Of a stretch of 49,755 nt of DNA, positions 35,276-43,737 are shown piece after piece. This DNA is from JASLDZ01 sp964242895 (GTDB lineage: Bacteria > Pseudomonadota > Alphaproteobacteria > Caulobacterales > Caulobacteraceae), in NCBI GenBank assembly GCA_964242895.1, contig CAXTBN010000013.1, positions 1 to 49,755 of the forward strand. Direction: 5' to 3'. Each line of letters opens with the position of its first letter. Within the stretch, counting starts at the first letter, position 1. A program made the translations under genes and the position numbers. Under the pieces are notes generated by a model, which was given only the letters and a program-made list of their open reading frames with translations, had not been told where the DNA came from and ran no database searches.

Positions 35276-36138
35276 CCAACCTCGTGAAGGCGTGGACCGG
35301 CGCCCGCGACCGGCTCAAGGCGGCCAAGGTGGACAGCCCGGTGATCGATGCGCGCCTGCTGGTGGAGGCCGCCACGGGCGCCTCGCGCACCGATATCGTC
35401 ACCGACCCGTACCGCGAGGTGCCGCCCGAGGCGCTGGCGACCCTCGACGGCTACCTGGAGCGCCGCAGCCGCCGCGAGCCGGTCAGCCGCATCCTGGGCC
35501 GCAAGGGGTTCTGGAAGATCATGCTCCAGGTGACGCCCGACGTGCTGTCCCCGCGCCCTGACACGGAGACGGTGGTGCAGGAGGCGCTGGCGTCCTTCGA
35601 CGAACACCGCCGCTTCGACGTGCTGGACCTGGGCGTCGGCTCGGGCGCCATCCTCCTGGCCATCCTGGCCGAACGGCCGCTGGCGCGGGGCCTCGGCACG
35701 GACGTGTCCGACGACGCCCTGGCGGTGGCGCGCGACAACGCCGCGCACCTGGGGCTGGAGGGCCGGATGGCGCTGATGCGCGGCGACTGGACGGAGGGCA
35801 TGGCCGACGCCTCGTTCGACCTCGTGGTCTCCAACCCGCCCTACATCCCCGAGGGCGACATCCCCGGCCTCGACCCCGAGGTGCGCGACCACGACCCGCA
35901 CCTGGCCCTGAGCGGCGGGGCGGACGGGCTGGACCACTACCGCCGCCTCGCGCCCGAGGTGATGCGCGTGCTGCGGCCCGGCGGGCGCTTCCTGCTGGAG
36001 ATCGGGCATGACCAGTCCGCGGAGGTGGAGGCGCTGATGCGGGCGGCCGGAGCGGAGGAGGTGCGGACGGTGAAGGACCTCTCCGACCGGCCCCGAGTGG
36101 TCGCGGGCGCGAGAAAACCCTTGGAGAACGCCGCCTAG
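35272..36138 (+). CDS. prmC: Peptide chain release factor N5-glutamine methyltransferase
   Basis: A 288-residue class I SAM methyltransferase that methylates the GGQ glutamine of release factors RF1 and RF2. SAM-binding motif is LDLGVGSGAILLAIL; the catalytic NPPY is residues 188-191 (VVSNPPYIPEGD), followed by LSGGADGLDHYRR. The N-terminal helical domain has the substrate-recognition block with RREPVSRILGRKGFW. ATG 35272 overlaps the MOSC gene. prfA is not next to it in this window. DUF4167 follows, as in many Alphaproteobacteria. Confidence 0.96.
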   Translation: MTNLVKAWTGARDRLKAAKVDSPVIDARLLVEAATGASRTDIVTDPYREVPPEALATLDGYLERRSRREPVSRILGRKGFWKIMLQVTPDVLSPRPDTETVVQEALASFDEHRRFDVLDLGVGSGAILLAILAERPLARGLGTDVSDDALAVARDNAAHLGLEGRMALMRGDWTEGMADASFDLVVSNPPYIPEGDIPGLDPEVRDHDPHLALSGGADGLDHYRRLAPEVMRVLRPGGRFLLEIGHDQSAEVEALMRAAGAEEVRTVKDLSDRPRVVAGARKPLENAA

Positions 36139-36379
36139 CCCGCTACACCTGCCGTGTTCCACCGGCCGCGCGAAGGCGGCGGGGGGTTCGGACGGGCGGC
36201 GGAAGACTTCGCACGCGGGCCGAATCCGGGAACGCTGAACCAGCGGCTCCAACCTGAACGCGGGACCGGTCTTCCGGCTCGCCGAGCACCTAGAACCAGG
36301 CTCAAGCCGCGCACATCCAAGAACCAGTCGCCCGCCGTCGCCTCCGGCGCGGGGGAGCGGCGCTCACGGCGCAGAACCG

Positions 36380-37540
36380 ATGCGGGATTTCAAGGGCATG
36401 AAGCGGCAGCGCGGGCGCAACCGCGGCGGCGGCGGAGGCCAGGGCGGCGGCGGGGGCGGCGGCAAGCCGCAGCACAACATCAACCGCGCCTTCGACAGCC
36501 AGGGGCCGGACAACATCCGCGTCCGCGGCAACGCCCAGACCGTGTACGAGAAGTACCAGGGGCTCGCGCGCGACGCGACGCTGGCCGGCGACCGCGTGCT
36601 GGCCGAGAACCACCTGCAGCACGCCGAGCACTACTTCCGCACGCTGCGCGCCATCCAGCCCAACCGGGCCGCGAGCGAGATCGTCAGCCGCGACAGCCTG
36701 AGCTCCAACTACGACATCGACTTCGAGGACGAAGCCGTCGAGACCGCCATGGAGGAGGCCGACGCCCAGGCCGCCGCCCGCACCGCCGAGGCGCTGAACC
36801 AAGCCGCCTCCGCCCCGGCCGAGGGTGAGACCGCTTCGGGCGGCGGCGGCGACCAGCCCCGCTTCGACCGCGGCCAGGGCGACCAGCAGCCGCGCCGCGA
36901 GTGGCGCGACCGCCCCGAGCGCCAGGACCGTCCGCAGGGCGAGTTCCGCGACCGCAACTTCAACGACCGCGGCGACCGCCAGGACCGTCCCCAGGGCGAG
37001 CGCCAGGATCGTCCGCAGGGCGAATTCCGCAGCGACCGTCAGGGGCAGGGTCAGGGCCAGGAGCGCCAGGGCCAGGACCGTCAGGGCCAGGGCGAGTACC
37101 GCGGCGATCGCCCGCGCTTCCGCGACCGGGACGACCGCTTCCGCGACGGGCGCGAGCCGCGCCCTGAGACCGCCGGCGATCGCCCGGTCCGTGACGACCG
37201 CCCCTTCGAGCCCCGCGGCGACCGTCCGCGCTTCCGCGACCGCGACGACCGTTCCACAGACGGGCGCCGCTTCGAGCCGCGCGAGGGCGAGGCCGCTCCG
37301 GCCGCCGCCTCGGCCGAGAACGCCGCGCCCGAGGCCGCCCGCACCGAGCCGCGCGCCGAGCCCGTGCTGCGCAGCGAGGACGGCGGCGTCAGCCAGCTGC
37401 CCGGCTTCCTGCAGTCCACCGCCGTCCCGCCGACGGCGGTGTCCGGCGAGGAGGGCGAGCGCGCCCGTCGCCCGCGCCGCCGCCGGCCCCGCGAGGACGG
37501 CGAGGCGCCCGCCGCCGCGCCGGAGGTCGAGGAGGCCTAG
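36380..37540 (+). CDS. DUF4167 protein with long Arg/Asp/Gln-rich disordered tail
   Basis: A 386-residue protein. Residues 30-100 are the DUF4167 domain (NINRAFDSQGPDNIRVRG, AQTVYEKYQ, HAEHYFRTL), characteristic of Alphaproteobacteria and usually next to prmC. It begins with a basic Gly-rich stretch. Residues 175-310 are low-complexity, with QDRPQGE three times and RPRFRDRDDR twice, resembling RNA-binding RG/RD-rich tails; a final acidic/Pro region closes it. Function is unknown; RNA association is inferred from composition. ATG 36380 or 36398. The 241 bases upstream hold no recognised gene. Confidence 0.9.
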   Translation: MRDFKGMKRQRGRNRGGGGGQGGGGGGGKPQHNINRAFDSQGPDNIRVRGNAQTVYEKYQGLARDATLAGDRVLAENHLQHAEHYFRTLRAIQPNRAASEIVSRDSLSSNYDIDFEDEAVETAMEEADAQAAARTAEALNQAASAPAEGETASGGGGDQPRFDRGQGDQQPRREWRDRPERQDRPQGEFRDRNFNDRGDRQDRPQGERQDRPQGEFRSDRQGQGQGQERQGQDRQGQGEYRGDRPRFRDRDDRFRDGREPRPETAGDRPVRDDRPFEPRGDRPRFRDRDDRSTDGRRFEPREGEAAPAAASAENAAPEAARTEPRAEPVLRSEDGGVSQLPGFLQSTAVPPTAVSGEEGERARRPRRRRPREDGEAPAAAPEVEEA

Positions 37541-37630
37541 CCTCCCCGGCCCCGGTCGTCGCGGGACGCCGCGGACCCTTCCCGTCGACACCGCGTTGGC
37601 AGGTCCCCCCCGCCGACCGGAACCGCTCGC

Positions 37631-38689
37631 ATGCCCCGCTTCACGTCCAAGCCCCTGACCGATCAGGTGGTGGTCGTCACCGGGGCGAGCTCCGGCATCG
37701 GGCTGGCCACCGCGCGCATGGCCGCCGAGCGCGGCGCCCGCGTGTTCCTGATCGCCCGCAACGCGGAGGCCTTGGCCGAGGTCGTCGCCGGCATCACCGC
37801 GGCGGGCGGCGAGGCCGACCACGCCGAGGCCGACGTGGGCGACCGCGACGCCCTGGAGCGCGCCTTCGACGCGGCGGTCGCGCGCTTCGGCCGGATCGAC
37901 ACGGTGGTGGGCGACGCCGGCGCGGCGGTCTACGCCGACCTCCTCACCATGCCGCGCGACGCGCACGAACGCATGTTCCGAACCAACTACTGGGGCGCTG
38001 TGAACACCGCCGAGCTGGCTGTGCCGCGCCTGCGGGCCGGCGGCGGCGGAGCGCTCCTGATCGTCGGCTCCATCGCCTCCGACATGGGTTCGCCGGTGAT
38101 GGGCGCCTATGCCGCGACCAAGCACGCGGTGAAGGGCTACGTGGACTCGCTGCGGATCGAGCTGAACCGCGACCGGATGCCCGTGCGCCTCACCCTGGTG
38201 AAGCCGGCCGGCATCGCCACCCCGCTCGACGAACATGTGGAGACCTACATGGGCGGCGCGGCGCGCATCCCGCCGCCGACCTACGCGCCCGAGGTGGTGG
38301 CCGCCGCCCTGCTGCGCGCCGCCGTGCACCCGTTCCGCGAGATCACGGTGGGCGGGGTGGGCGAGGCGCAGATCCTGTTCGCGACCCACTTCCCCGGCCT
38401 GTACGCCCGCCTCGCCGGCGGCCTCACGCCCGTGCTGACCGATAAGACGCGGCCGCAGGGGCCCGACTCCGACCTGGACCACCCCACCACCGGCGGCGAG
38501 ACGGCCACCCGCCGCGCCGCGCCCGGACGCAACTTCAGCATCTACACTGCGGCGACGCTCCATCCGGCCCTGGCGGCGGCGGCGGCCTTGGGCGCCGGCG
38601 CGGCGCTGGCCGGCGCGGTGGGCGCGGCGAACGAGGCGCGGCGGAGGCGTCGCGCGCCGATCGAGCGGCTACGCCGCCTGGGCCGCTGA
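37631..38689 (+). CDS. SDR family oxidoreductase with C-terminal extension
   Basis: A 352-residue classical short-chain dehydrogenase. Rossmann glycine motif VTGASSGIG at residues 15-23, a VGDAGA segment where most members have NNAG, catalytic Ser in GSIAS and YAATK as the Tyr-x3-Lys. The acidic-residue pattern after strand 2 (IARNAEAL) suggests NADP. Residues beyond 250 form an extra tail that ends in a hydrophobic Ala/Gly-rich helix and an Arg-rich terminus, possibly a membrane anchor. Substrate unknown. The 3' end overlaps the convergent monooxygenase gene by 21 bases. Confidence 0.92.
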   Translation: MPRFTSKPLTDQVVVVTGASSGIGLATARMAAERGARVFLIARNAEALAEVVAGITAAGGEADHAEADVGDRDALERAFDAAVARFGRIDTVVGDAGAAVYADLLTMPRDAHERMFRTNYWGAVNTAELAVPRLRAGGGGALLIVGSIASDMGSPVMGAYAATKHAVKGYVDSLRIELNRDRMPVRLTLVKPAGIATPLDEHVETYMGGAARIPPPTYAPEVVAAALLRAAVHPFREITVGGVGEAQILFATHFPGLYARLAGGLTPVLTDKTRPQGPDSDLDHPTTGGETATRRAAPGRNFSIYTAATLHPALAAAAALGAGAALAGAVGAANEARRRRRAPIERLRRLGR

Positions 38690-39688
38690 CGCCCGCGGAG
38701 CGAGGGCACGGAACGCCTCCGCCGCGAGCTCGAAGGAGCGGATGCGGGCGGCGGGGTCGTGGATCTGGCCGGTGACCATCACCTCGTCCGCGCCCGTGCG
38801 CGCGACGAATGCGGCCACGCCCGCGCGCACCGTCTCCGGCCCGCCCACCACCGAGCAGCTCAGCGCTCCGTCCAGCATCCGCCGGGCCATGGGATCGAGC
38901 CCCTCGGCATAGCCGGCCTGCGGACGGGGGAGCTTGCCGGGACGTCCGCTGCGCAGGTTCACGAACGCCTGCTGGAGCGAGGTGAACAGCACCTCGGCCT
39001 CCCCGTCCGTCTCCGCCGCGAACACGTTGAGGCCGAGCATCACGTGAGGGCGCGCAAGCTGATCCGAGGGGCGGAACTGCGCGCGGTACAGCGCCACGGC
39101 GCGCTCCATCTCGGCCGGCGCGAAGTGGCTGGCGAAGGCGTAGGGCAGCCCCAGCGCCGCCGCGAGCTGCGCCCCGTAGGTGGAGGAGCCCAGGATCCAG
39201 ATCGGCACCTTGCGCCCCTCGCCGGGGATGGCGCGGACCGCCTGGCCCGGCTGGGCGGGGCGGAACCAGGCCTGCAGCTCCATCACGTCCTGCGGGAAGC
39301 CGTCCACGTCCGACTGCAGCGTGCGGCGCAGCGCCTGGGCGGTCAGCTGGTCCGAGCCCGGCGCGCGGCCGAGGCCCAGGTCGATGCGGCCGGGGAACAG
39401 GGCGTCGAGCGTGCCGAACTGCTCGGCGATCACCAGCGGCGCGTGGTTGGGCAGCATGATCCCGCCCGCGCCGACGCGGATGTGCGAGGTCGCCGCCGCC
39501 ACCTGGCCGATCACCACGGCGGTGGCCGAGCTGGCGATGCCCGGCATGTTGTGGTGCTCGGCCAGCCAGTAGCGGCCGAAGCCCGCCGCCTCGGCGGCGC
39601 GCGCCAGCTCCACCGTGTTGCGCAGCGCCTGGGAGACGTCGCTCCCTTCGGGGACGGGGCACAGGTCGAGGACGGAGAACGGGGTCAT
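38669..39688 (-). CDS. LLM-class flavin-dependent oxidoreductase (MsnO8 family)
   Basis: A 339-residue luciferase-like TIM-barrel flavoprotein. The opening LSVLDLCPVPEG-like stretch (here FSVLDLCPVPEGSD), YWLAEHHNMPGIASSAT, VGAGGIMLPNHAPLVIAEQF and RIDLGLGRAPGSD are diagnostic for the MsnO8 branch, which uses reduced FMN and oxygen; substrates are mostly unknown. ATG 39688. It faces the SDR gene and shares 21 bases with it. The serine hydrolase gene lies 31 bases upstream on the same strand, so transcription may continue through. Confidence 0.94.
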   Translation of the reverse strand: MTPFSVLDLCPVPEGSDVSQALRNTVELARAAEAAGFGRYWLAEHHNMPGIASSATAVVIGQVAAATSHIRVGAGGIMLPNHAPLVIAEQFGTLDALFPGRIDLGLGRAPGSDQLTAQALRRTLQSDVDGFPQDVMELQAWFRPAQPGQAVRAIPGEGRKVPIWILGSSTYGAQLAAALGLPYAFASHFAPAEMERAVALYRAQFRPSDQLARPHVMLGLNVFAAETDGEAEVLFTSLQQAFVNLRSGRPGKLPRPQAGYAEGLDPMARRMLDGALSCSVVGGPETVRAGVAAFVARTGADEVMVTGQIHDPAARIRSFELAAEAFRALAPRASAAQAA

Positions 39689-39719
39689 GGCTTTCAGATA
39701 GGAAGCCCGCCGCGTCGGG

Positions 39720-40964
39720 TCAGTCCTCGATCGCCGCGTACACCAGGCTGCGGAGCTGGGCGCGGAAGTTGTAGGTGGTCGACGGCATCAGCTGTGTCAG
39801 GAACACGACGTACAGGTCCTCGATCGGGTCCACCCAGAAGGCGGTCGAGGCGGCGCCGCCCCAGTAGTACTCGTCCTCGCAGGCGTAGCCGGCGGCGACC
39901 CCGTCCATGGTCGAGGCGAAGCCCAGGCCGAAGCCGACGCCCACGGGCAGGGTCTCGCTGAAGCTGTCGAGCGCCAGGGTGGAGAGGTCGCCGCCGCCGG
40001 GCAGGTGGTTGGCGGTCATCAGGTCCAGGGTTCGCGGGCCGATGATGCGCTCGCCGTCGGCCGCGCCGCCGCAGCGGAGCATCTCGCAGAACCGGCCGTA
40101 GTCCTCGAGCGTGGAGACCAGGCCGCCGCCGCCGGAGAGGAAGGTCGGCGGCTGCAGGAAGGGGCTCTTCTCCGGGTCGTCGACCAGCTTCAGCGACTTG
40201 TCCGCGCCGCGCGAGTAGCAGGCGGCGAAGCGGTCGCGCGCGCCCTCCGGCACGGAGAAGCCGGTGTCGTGCATGCCCAGCGGCTCGAAGATCTCCTCGC
40301 GCAGGAAGGCGTCCAGCTTGCGGCCGGAGAGGCGCTCGACCAGGGCGCCCACCACGTCGGTGGCGAGCGAGTACATCCACTTCGTGCCGGGCTGGTACTT
40401 GAGGGGCGCCTGGGCGAGCTTGCCCATGAACGCCTCCAGGTCCTCCGCCGGGTCGCGACGGATGCGCAGCGCCTTGTAGGCGGCGTCCACCGGGTCGCCC
40501 GAGCCGGGCGCGCCCACCTGCTCCAAGAGGCCGCCGTAGGTCAGGCCGGCGGTGTGGCTCAGCACCTGGCGGTAGGTGATCGGCGAGGCGGCGGGCTCGG
40601 TTCGCATGGCCTCGCCTTCGCCCTCGACCCACACCTTGGACTCGCGGAACTCCGGGAAGGCCTTGGAGATCGGGTCGTCGAGCTGGAAGGCGCCGCGCTC
40701 CCACAGCGTCATCAGCGCCACCGACGCGATCGGCTTGGTCATGGAGTAGATGCGCAGCACCGCATCGTCGCCCATGGGCTTGGACCGCTCCACGTCCATG
40801 AGCCCGATCGAGCGGCGGTAGGCCACGTGGCCGTGGCGGGCCACCAGCACCTGGCAGCCGGCGATCTTGCCCGGCGCGACGTAGCTGCGCTCCAGGAACT
40901 CGCCGATGCGCTCCAGGCGCTCGGCGCGCATGCCCGCCTTGCGCGCGCTCTTCCCCTGACCCAT
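39720..40964 (-). CDS. Serine hydrolase, beta-lactamase class C family
   Basis: A 414-residue protein of the beta-lactamase/penicillin-binding-protein-like family. The catalytic SxxK is SMTK in RIYSMTKPIASVALM, and the YxN-like position is MYSLATDV. No signal peptide is evident, so it is likely a cytoplasmic esterase or lipase-like hydrolase rather than an antibiotic beta-lactamase. ATG 40964 lies four bases after the DUF3089 stop, with AAGGGA upstream, so the two hydrolases are co-translated; ATG 40931 is an alternative start. Substrate unknown. Confidence 0.9.
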   Translation of the reverse strand: MGQGKSARKAGMRAERLERIGEFLERSYVAPGKIAGCQVLVARHGHVAYRRSIGLMDVERSKPMGDDAVLRIYSMTKPIASVALMTLWERGAFQLDDPISKAFPEFRESKVWVEGEGEAMRTEPAASPITYRQVLSHTAGLTYGGLLEQVGAPGSGDPVDAAYKALRIRRDPAEDLEAFMGKLAQAPLKYQPGTKWMYSLATDVVGALVERLSGRKLDAFLREEIFEPLGMHDTGFSVPEGARDRFAACYSRGADKSLKLVDDPEKSPFLQPPTFLSGGGGLVSTLEDYGRFCEMLRCGGAADGERIIGPRTLDLMTANHLPGGGDLSTLALDSFSETLPVGVGFGLGFASTMDGVAAGYACEDEYYWGGAASTAFWVDPIEDLYVVFLTQLMPSTTYNFRAQLRSLVYAAIED

Positions 40965-40968
40965 CCGC

Positions 40969-42195
40969 TCAGCGTCCCTTGGCGTAGGCGGCGGCCTGCT
41001 CGCTCACGAGCCTGGTCATGTCGCCCATGGTCAGGTTCATGTCGATCAGGTGCAGGCCCCAGTCCTTCAGGATGGTCCCGCCCACGTTGACGTCGCCCGT
41101 GCGCTCCGCCGCGTCGCGCCGCACGTCCGCCGGGTCGGGGTCCACCGTCACCGACAGGTAGCTGAAGCCGCCGGCGTTCACGCACTCGGCCGAGTACAGG
41201 CCGGGGGTCGAGGCGAAGGCGGTCTTCAGCGGCGGCTGGCCGGCGACCCAGCGCGGCGCCTCGCCGGGCACGCCGGTGATGTTGTCGCTGCTGGCGGTCA
41301 TGAACGGGTGCAGCTCGGCGCGGCCGCCGCCCAGGGCCGCGGGGTTCACGCAGGCGGCCACCTGGCCGGGCGCCACGGGCGGGCCGCCGGGCAGGGCGGC
41401 GATGCGGCCGAAGCGCGAGTTGGCGGGCGGCGGCGAGGTGGCGCGGAAGCTGGCGAACGCCACCACGCACCCGGTCTGCCCGGCCTTGCGGCACAGGGGC
41501 GTGGCCTTGAACGCGCCCCCCACGTCCGCGCCCGCCGGCAGCGCCAGGCTGGTGCCGCCGAGGATGGCGGAGACCAGGCGCTTCTGCACCGGCTTGCCGT
41601 CGATCTCCTCCTTGATCAGGCGCGTCAGCACGCCCGAGCCCTGGCTGTGGCCGATCAGCACGAAGCCGCGGCCGCCGTTGTCGTGGGCCAGGTAGTCGTT
41701 CCAGGCCGCCTTGACGTCCTGATAGGGCAGCTCGCGGTCGGCGGCGACGGGCCGGCCCTGCATGGCGGCCTGCAGCGCCGTCAACGTCACCTGCCGGTAC
41801 ATGGGCGCGTAGGTGCGGCACACCGAGCCGAAGCGGGCGAACTGCTGCTGCACCACGCCGCGCTCCTCGGGCCCGGGCGTCAGGTCGCTGTTGGGCGTCG
41901 TGTCATGGCTGACCGTCGGATAGACGTAGAAGCAGTCCACCGACGGCGCCGCGGCCGCCTTGTAGGCGACGGGCGAGAGCTGGCCCTTGGCCGTGACGCG
42001 GGTGGCCGTCAGGTCGGCCGCGCCGCAGGCGTCGGCGCGGCCCGGACGGCAGAGCCAGTTCGCGCCGCTCCGGTAGTCGGGCGGGGAGGGCGTGGGGCCG
42101 GGTGCGGCGCCCTGCGGCTGCGGCGACTGCGCGGACGCGGCGGCGGACAGGGCGAGCGCGAGCGCGGCGGCGCCGAGGGCGGACGTGCGGATCAA
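40969..42195 (-). CDS. Secreted DUF3089 alpha/beta hydrolase
   Basis: A 408-residue precursor with an Ala/Leu-rich signal peptide cleaved near ASAQ (residue 23). The mature protein matches DUF3089, a lipase-like alpha/beta hydrolase family: DCFYVYPTVSHD, then the nucleophile elbow GHSQGSGVL (about residues 183-191), and a long C-terminal region with FSYLSVTVDPD. Two Cys pairs could form disulfides. TTG start at 42195 is fixed by GGAGGAG seven bases upstream. Upstream gene of a two-gene unit with the serine hydrolase. Natural substrate not known. Confidence 0.9.
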   Translation of the reverse strand: MIRTSALGAAALALALSAAASAQSPQPQGAAPGPTPSPPDYRSGANWLCRPGRADACGAADLTATRVTAKGQLSPVAYKAAAAPSVDCFYVYPTVSHDTTPNSDLTPGPEERGVVQQQFARFGSVCRTYAPMYRQVTLTALQAAMQGRPVAADRELPYQDVKAAWNDYLAHDNGGRGFVLIGHSQGSGVLTRLIKEEIDGKPVQKRLVSAILGGTSLALPAGADVGGAFKATPLCRKAGQTGCVVAFASFRATSPPPANSRFGRIAALPGGPPVAPGQVAACVNPAALGGGRAELHPFMTASSDNITGVPGEAPRWVAGQPPLKTAFASTPGLYSAECVNAGGFSYLSVTVDPDPADVRRDAAERTGDVNVGGTILKDWGLHLIDMNLTMGDMTRLVSEQAAAYAKGR

Positions 42196-42202
42196 GTCGG
42201 GT

Positions 42203-42209
42203 CTCCTCC
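42203..42209 (-). promoter_or_regulatory. Shine-Dalgarno fixing the TTG start of the DUF3089 gene
   Basis: GGAGGAG on the minus strand, seven bases before TTG 42195. The signal peptide begins exactly there, so site and signal peptide agree. Confidence 0.75.
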
Positions 42210-42335
42210 GGGACCGGGCGTCTGCGCGCCCTGGCGTGATGGATCGAACAGGCCCGCTTTCCTGAACGCCGTCAACTTGGCGGCCGCCTCCCCACCCTTG
42301 CGGGAGCGCGCGCCTCCCCCGACATTCGACCCATC

Positions 42336-42341
42336 AAGGAG
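42336..42341 (+). promoter_or_regulatory. Shine-Dalgarno deciding between two TTG starts
   Basis: AAGGAG ends 8 bases before TTG 42350 but only 2 bases before TTG 42344. The normal spacing favours 42350 as the start of the HtrA-like gene. Confidence 0.7.
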
Positions 42342-42349
42342 AGTTGAGT

Positions 42350-43348
42350 TTGCCCGAGATCTTCGACGGCCTGGAGGTGCCCGGCGCCTTCCGTCCCCGC
42401 CACGGCGCCTACGCCTTCGACGTCGATCAGGTGCTGCGCTCGGTCGTGGCCCTGCAGGCGCGCGTGCCCTCCGACGCCTTCACGGCGGAGGTGCTGGGCA
42501 CCGAGCGGGTCGGCAACGCCGTGGTGATCGGCCCCGACCGCGTGCTCACCATCGGCTACCTCGTCACCGAGGCCGAGGAGGTGACGCTCACCACGCGCGA
42601 CGGCCGCGACGTGTCCGCCCACGTGCTGGGCGTGGACACCGACACCGGCTTCGGCCTGCTCCACGCGCTGGAGCCCCTGGACCTGCCCGCCCTGCCGCTC
42701 GGCGACAGCCGCCGGCTGAAGCGCGGCGCGCCCGTGATCGTGGCGGGCGCCGGCGGGACCAGCCACGCGCTCGCCGCCGCCGTGACCGCGCGCGAGCCCT
42801 TCGCCGGCTACTGGGAGTACGCGCTCGACGCCGCGCTGTTCTCCGCGCCTGCGCACCCGCACTGGAGCGGGGCGGCGCTGATCGGCGAGGCGGGCGAGCT
42901 CCTGGGCATCGGCTCGCTGCACGTCGAAGGGCGCGACGAGGGCGGCGGCAAGAAGCGCGGCGAGGACGCCGAAACCAAGCAGCAGAACATGTTCGTGCCG
43001 ATCGAGCTCCTGCCGCCGATCCTGGACGACGTCGCCTCCGGCCGCCTGGCGCACGAGCCCCGCCCGTGGCTGGGCGTGTTCTGCCAGGAGATCGACGGGC
43101 ACGTGGTGGTGATCGGCACCTCGCCCAACGCGCCGGCGCGCAAGGCCGAGCTCGCCCGGGGCGACATCGTGCACGCCGTGGCGGGCGAGGTGGTGACCGA
43201 CCTGGGCGACTTCTACCGTCGGGTCTGGGCGCTCGGCCCTCCCGGCGTCGACGTGCCCCTGGTGCTGCAGCGCGAGGGCGACGTGTTCGGCGTGACCATC
43301 ACCTCCGCTGACCGGCGCAAGCTCCTCAAGGCGCGCCGGCTGAACTAG
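42350..43348 (+). CDS. HtrA-like trypsin-fold protein with PDZ domain, catalytic residues lost
   Basis: A 332-residue protein. A trypsin-like domain (residues 25-190) is followed by a PDZ domain (about 235-330, RPWLGVFCQEIDGHVVV, GDIVHAVAGEVV). At the HtrA catalytic His position (consensus TNxHV) it reads LTIGYLV, giving Tyr70; the catalytic Asp region reads VDTDTGFGLL, with Gly100 where Asp is expected; only the Ser is kept (HWSGAAL, Ser173, instead of GNSGGP). No signal peptide is seen, unlike most HtrA proteins. It is therefore probably a non-proteolytic adaptor or chaperone. A charged loop with Lys/Glu (DEGGGKKRGEDAETKQQ) precedes the PDZ domain. Confidence 0.85.
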   Translation: MPEIFDGLEVPGAFRPRHGAYAFDVDQVLRSVVALQARVPSDAFTAEVLGTERVGNAVVIGPDRVLTIGYLVTEAEEVTLTTRDGRDVSAHVLGVDTDTGFGLLHALEPLDLPALPLGDSRRLKRGAPVIVAGAGGTSHALAAAVTAREPFAGYWEYALDAALFSAPAHPHWSGAALIGEAGELLGIGSLHVEGRDEGGGKKRGEDAETKQQNMFVPIELLPPILDDVASGRLAHEPRPWLGVFCQEIDGHVVVIGTSPNAPARKAELARGDIVHAVAGEVVTDLGDFYRRVWALGPPGVDVPLVLQREGDVFGVTITSADRRKLLKARRLN

Positions 43349-43354
43349 CCGACG

Positions 43355-43714
43355 TCAGCGTCCCGCGCGCTCGCAGAAGGCCTTGGCCGGCTGCAGTGCG
43401 CCGGGCACGACGCCGCGCAGGCTCTGCGACTTGAGCAGGCGCACGCCCACCTCGGCGTCCTTGCGCCAGACCACGTGCGCCCGGTGGCCGATCCAGTTCA
43501 GCGGGTCGGCGAGCACGAAGTCGTCCGGCAGGGTCTGGCCGCCACGCACGCGCAGCCGGGCCCCGCCGTCCGACAGGTTGAGGATCAGCACGGTGGCGGC
43601 CAAGCCGTCGGGACGGAACGCCTGTCCGTCGCGCATCACCGCGGCGCGCGGCGATATCCTGCGGTCCAGGACGGAGGCGGGCAGCGGGGCGAGGGCGGCG
43701 GCCTGGGCGGGCAT
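43355..43714 (-). CDS. PilZ domain protein
   Basis: A 119-residue single PilZ domain, expected to bind cyclic di-GMP. The N-terminal RRISPR fits the RxxxR motif and NLSDGGARL the D/NxSxxG motif; the barrel strands follow with HRAHVVWRKDAEVGVRL. Such small PilZ proteins act as c-di-GMP effectors on motility or envelope targets. ATG 43714. Six bases separate it from the convergent HtrA-like gene. No diguanylate cyclase is near. Confidence 0.9.
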   Translation of the reverse strand: MPAQAAALAPLPASVLDRRISPRAAVMRDGQAFRPDGLAATVLILNLSDGGARLRVRGGQTLPDDFVLADPLNWIGHRAHVVWRKDAEVGVRLLKSQSLRGVVPGALQPAKAFCERAGR

Positions 43715-43737
43715 GTCGCCACCCTAGCCGTCGAGGG

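Noticed and set aside
36139..36379. Possible riboswitch or small RNA upstream of DUF4167
   Set aside because: 241 bases without a gene, but no stable conserved fold or known motif that I can recognise; left unannotated.
36900..37260. Short direct repeats that might suggest a CRISPR array or tandem repeat locus
   Set aside because: The repeats are in frame inside the DUF4167 gene, encode the Arg/Asp/Gln-rich tail and vary in length; there are no spacers.
39720..40964. Antibiotic beta-lactamase
   Set aside because: SMTK is present, but there is no signal peptide and overall resemblance is to esterase-like members of the family.
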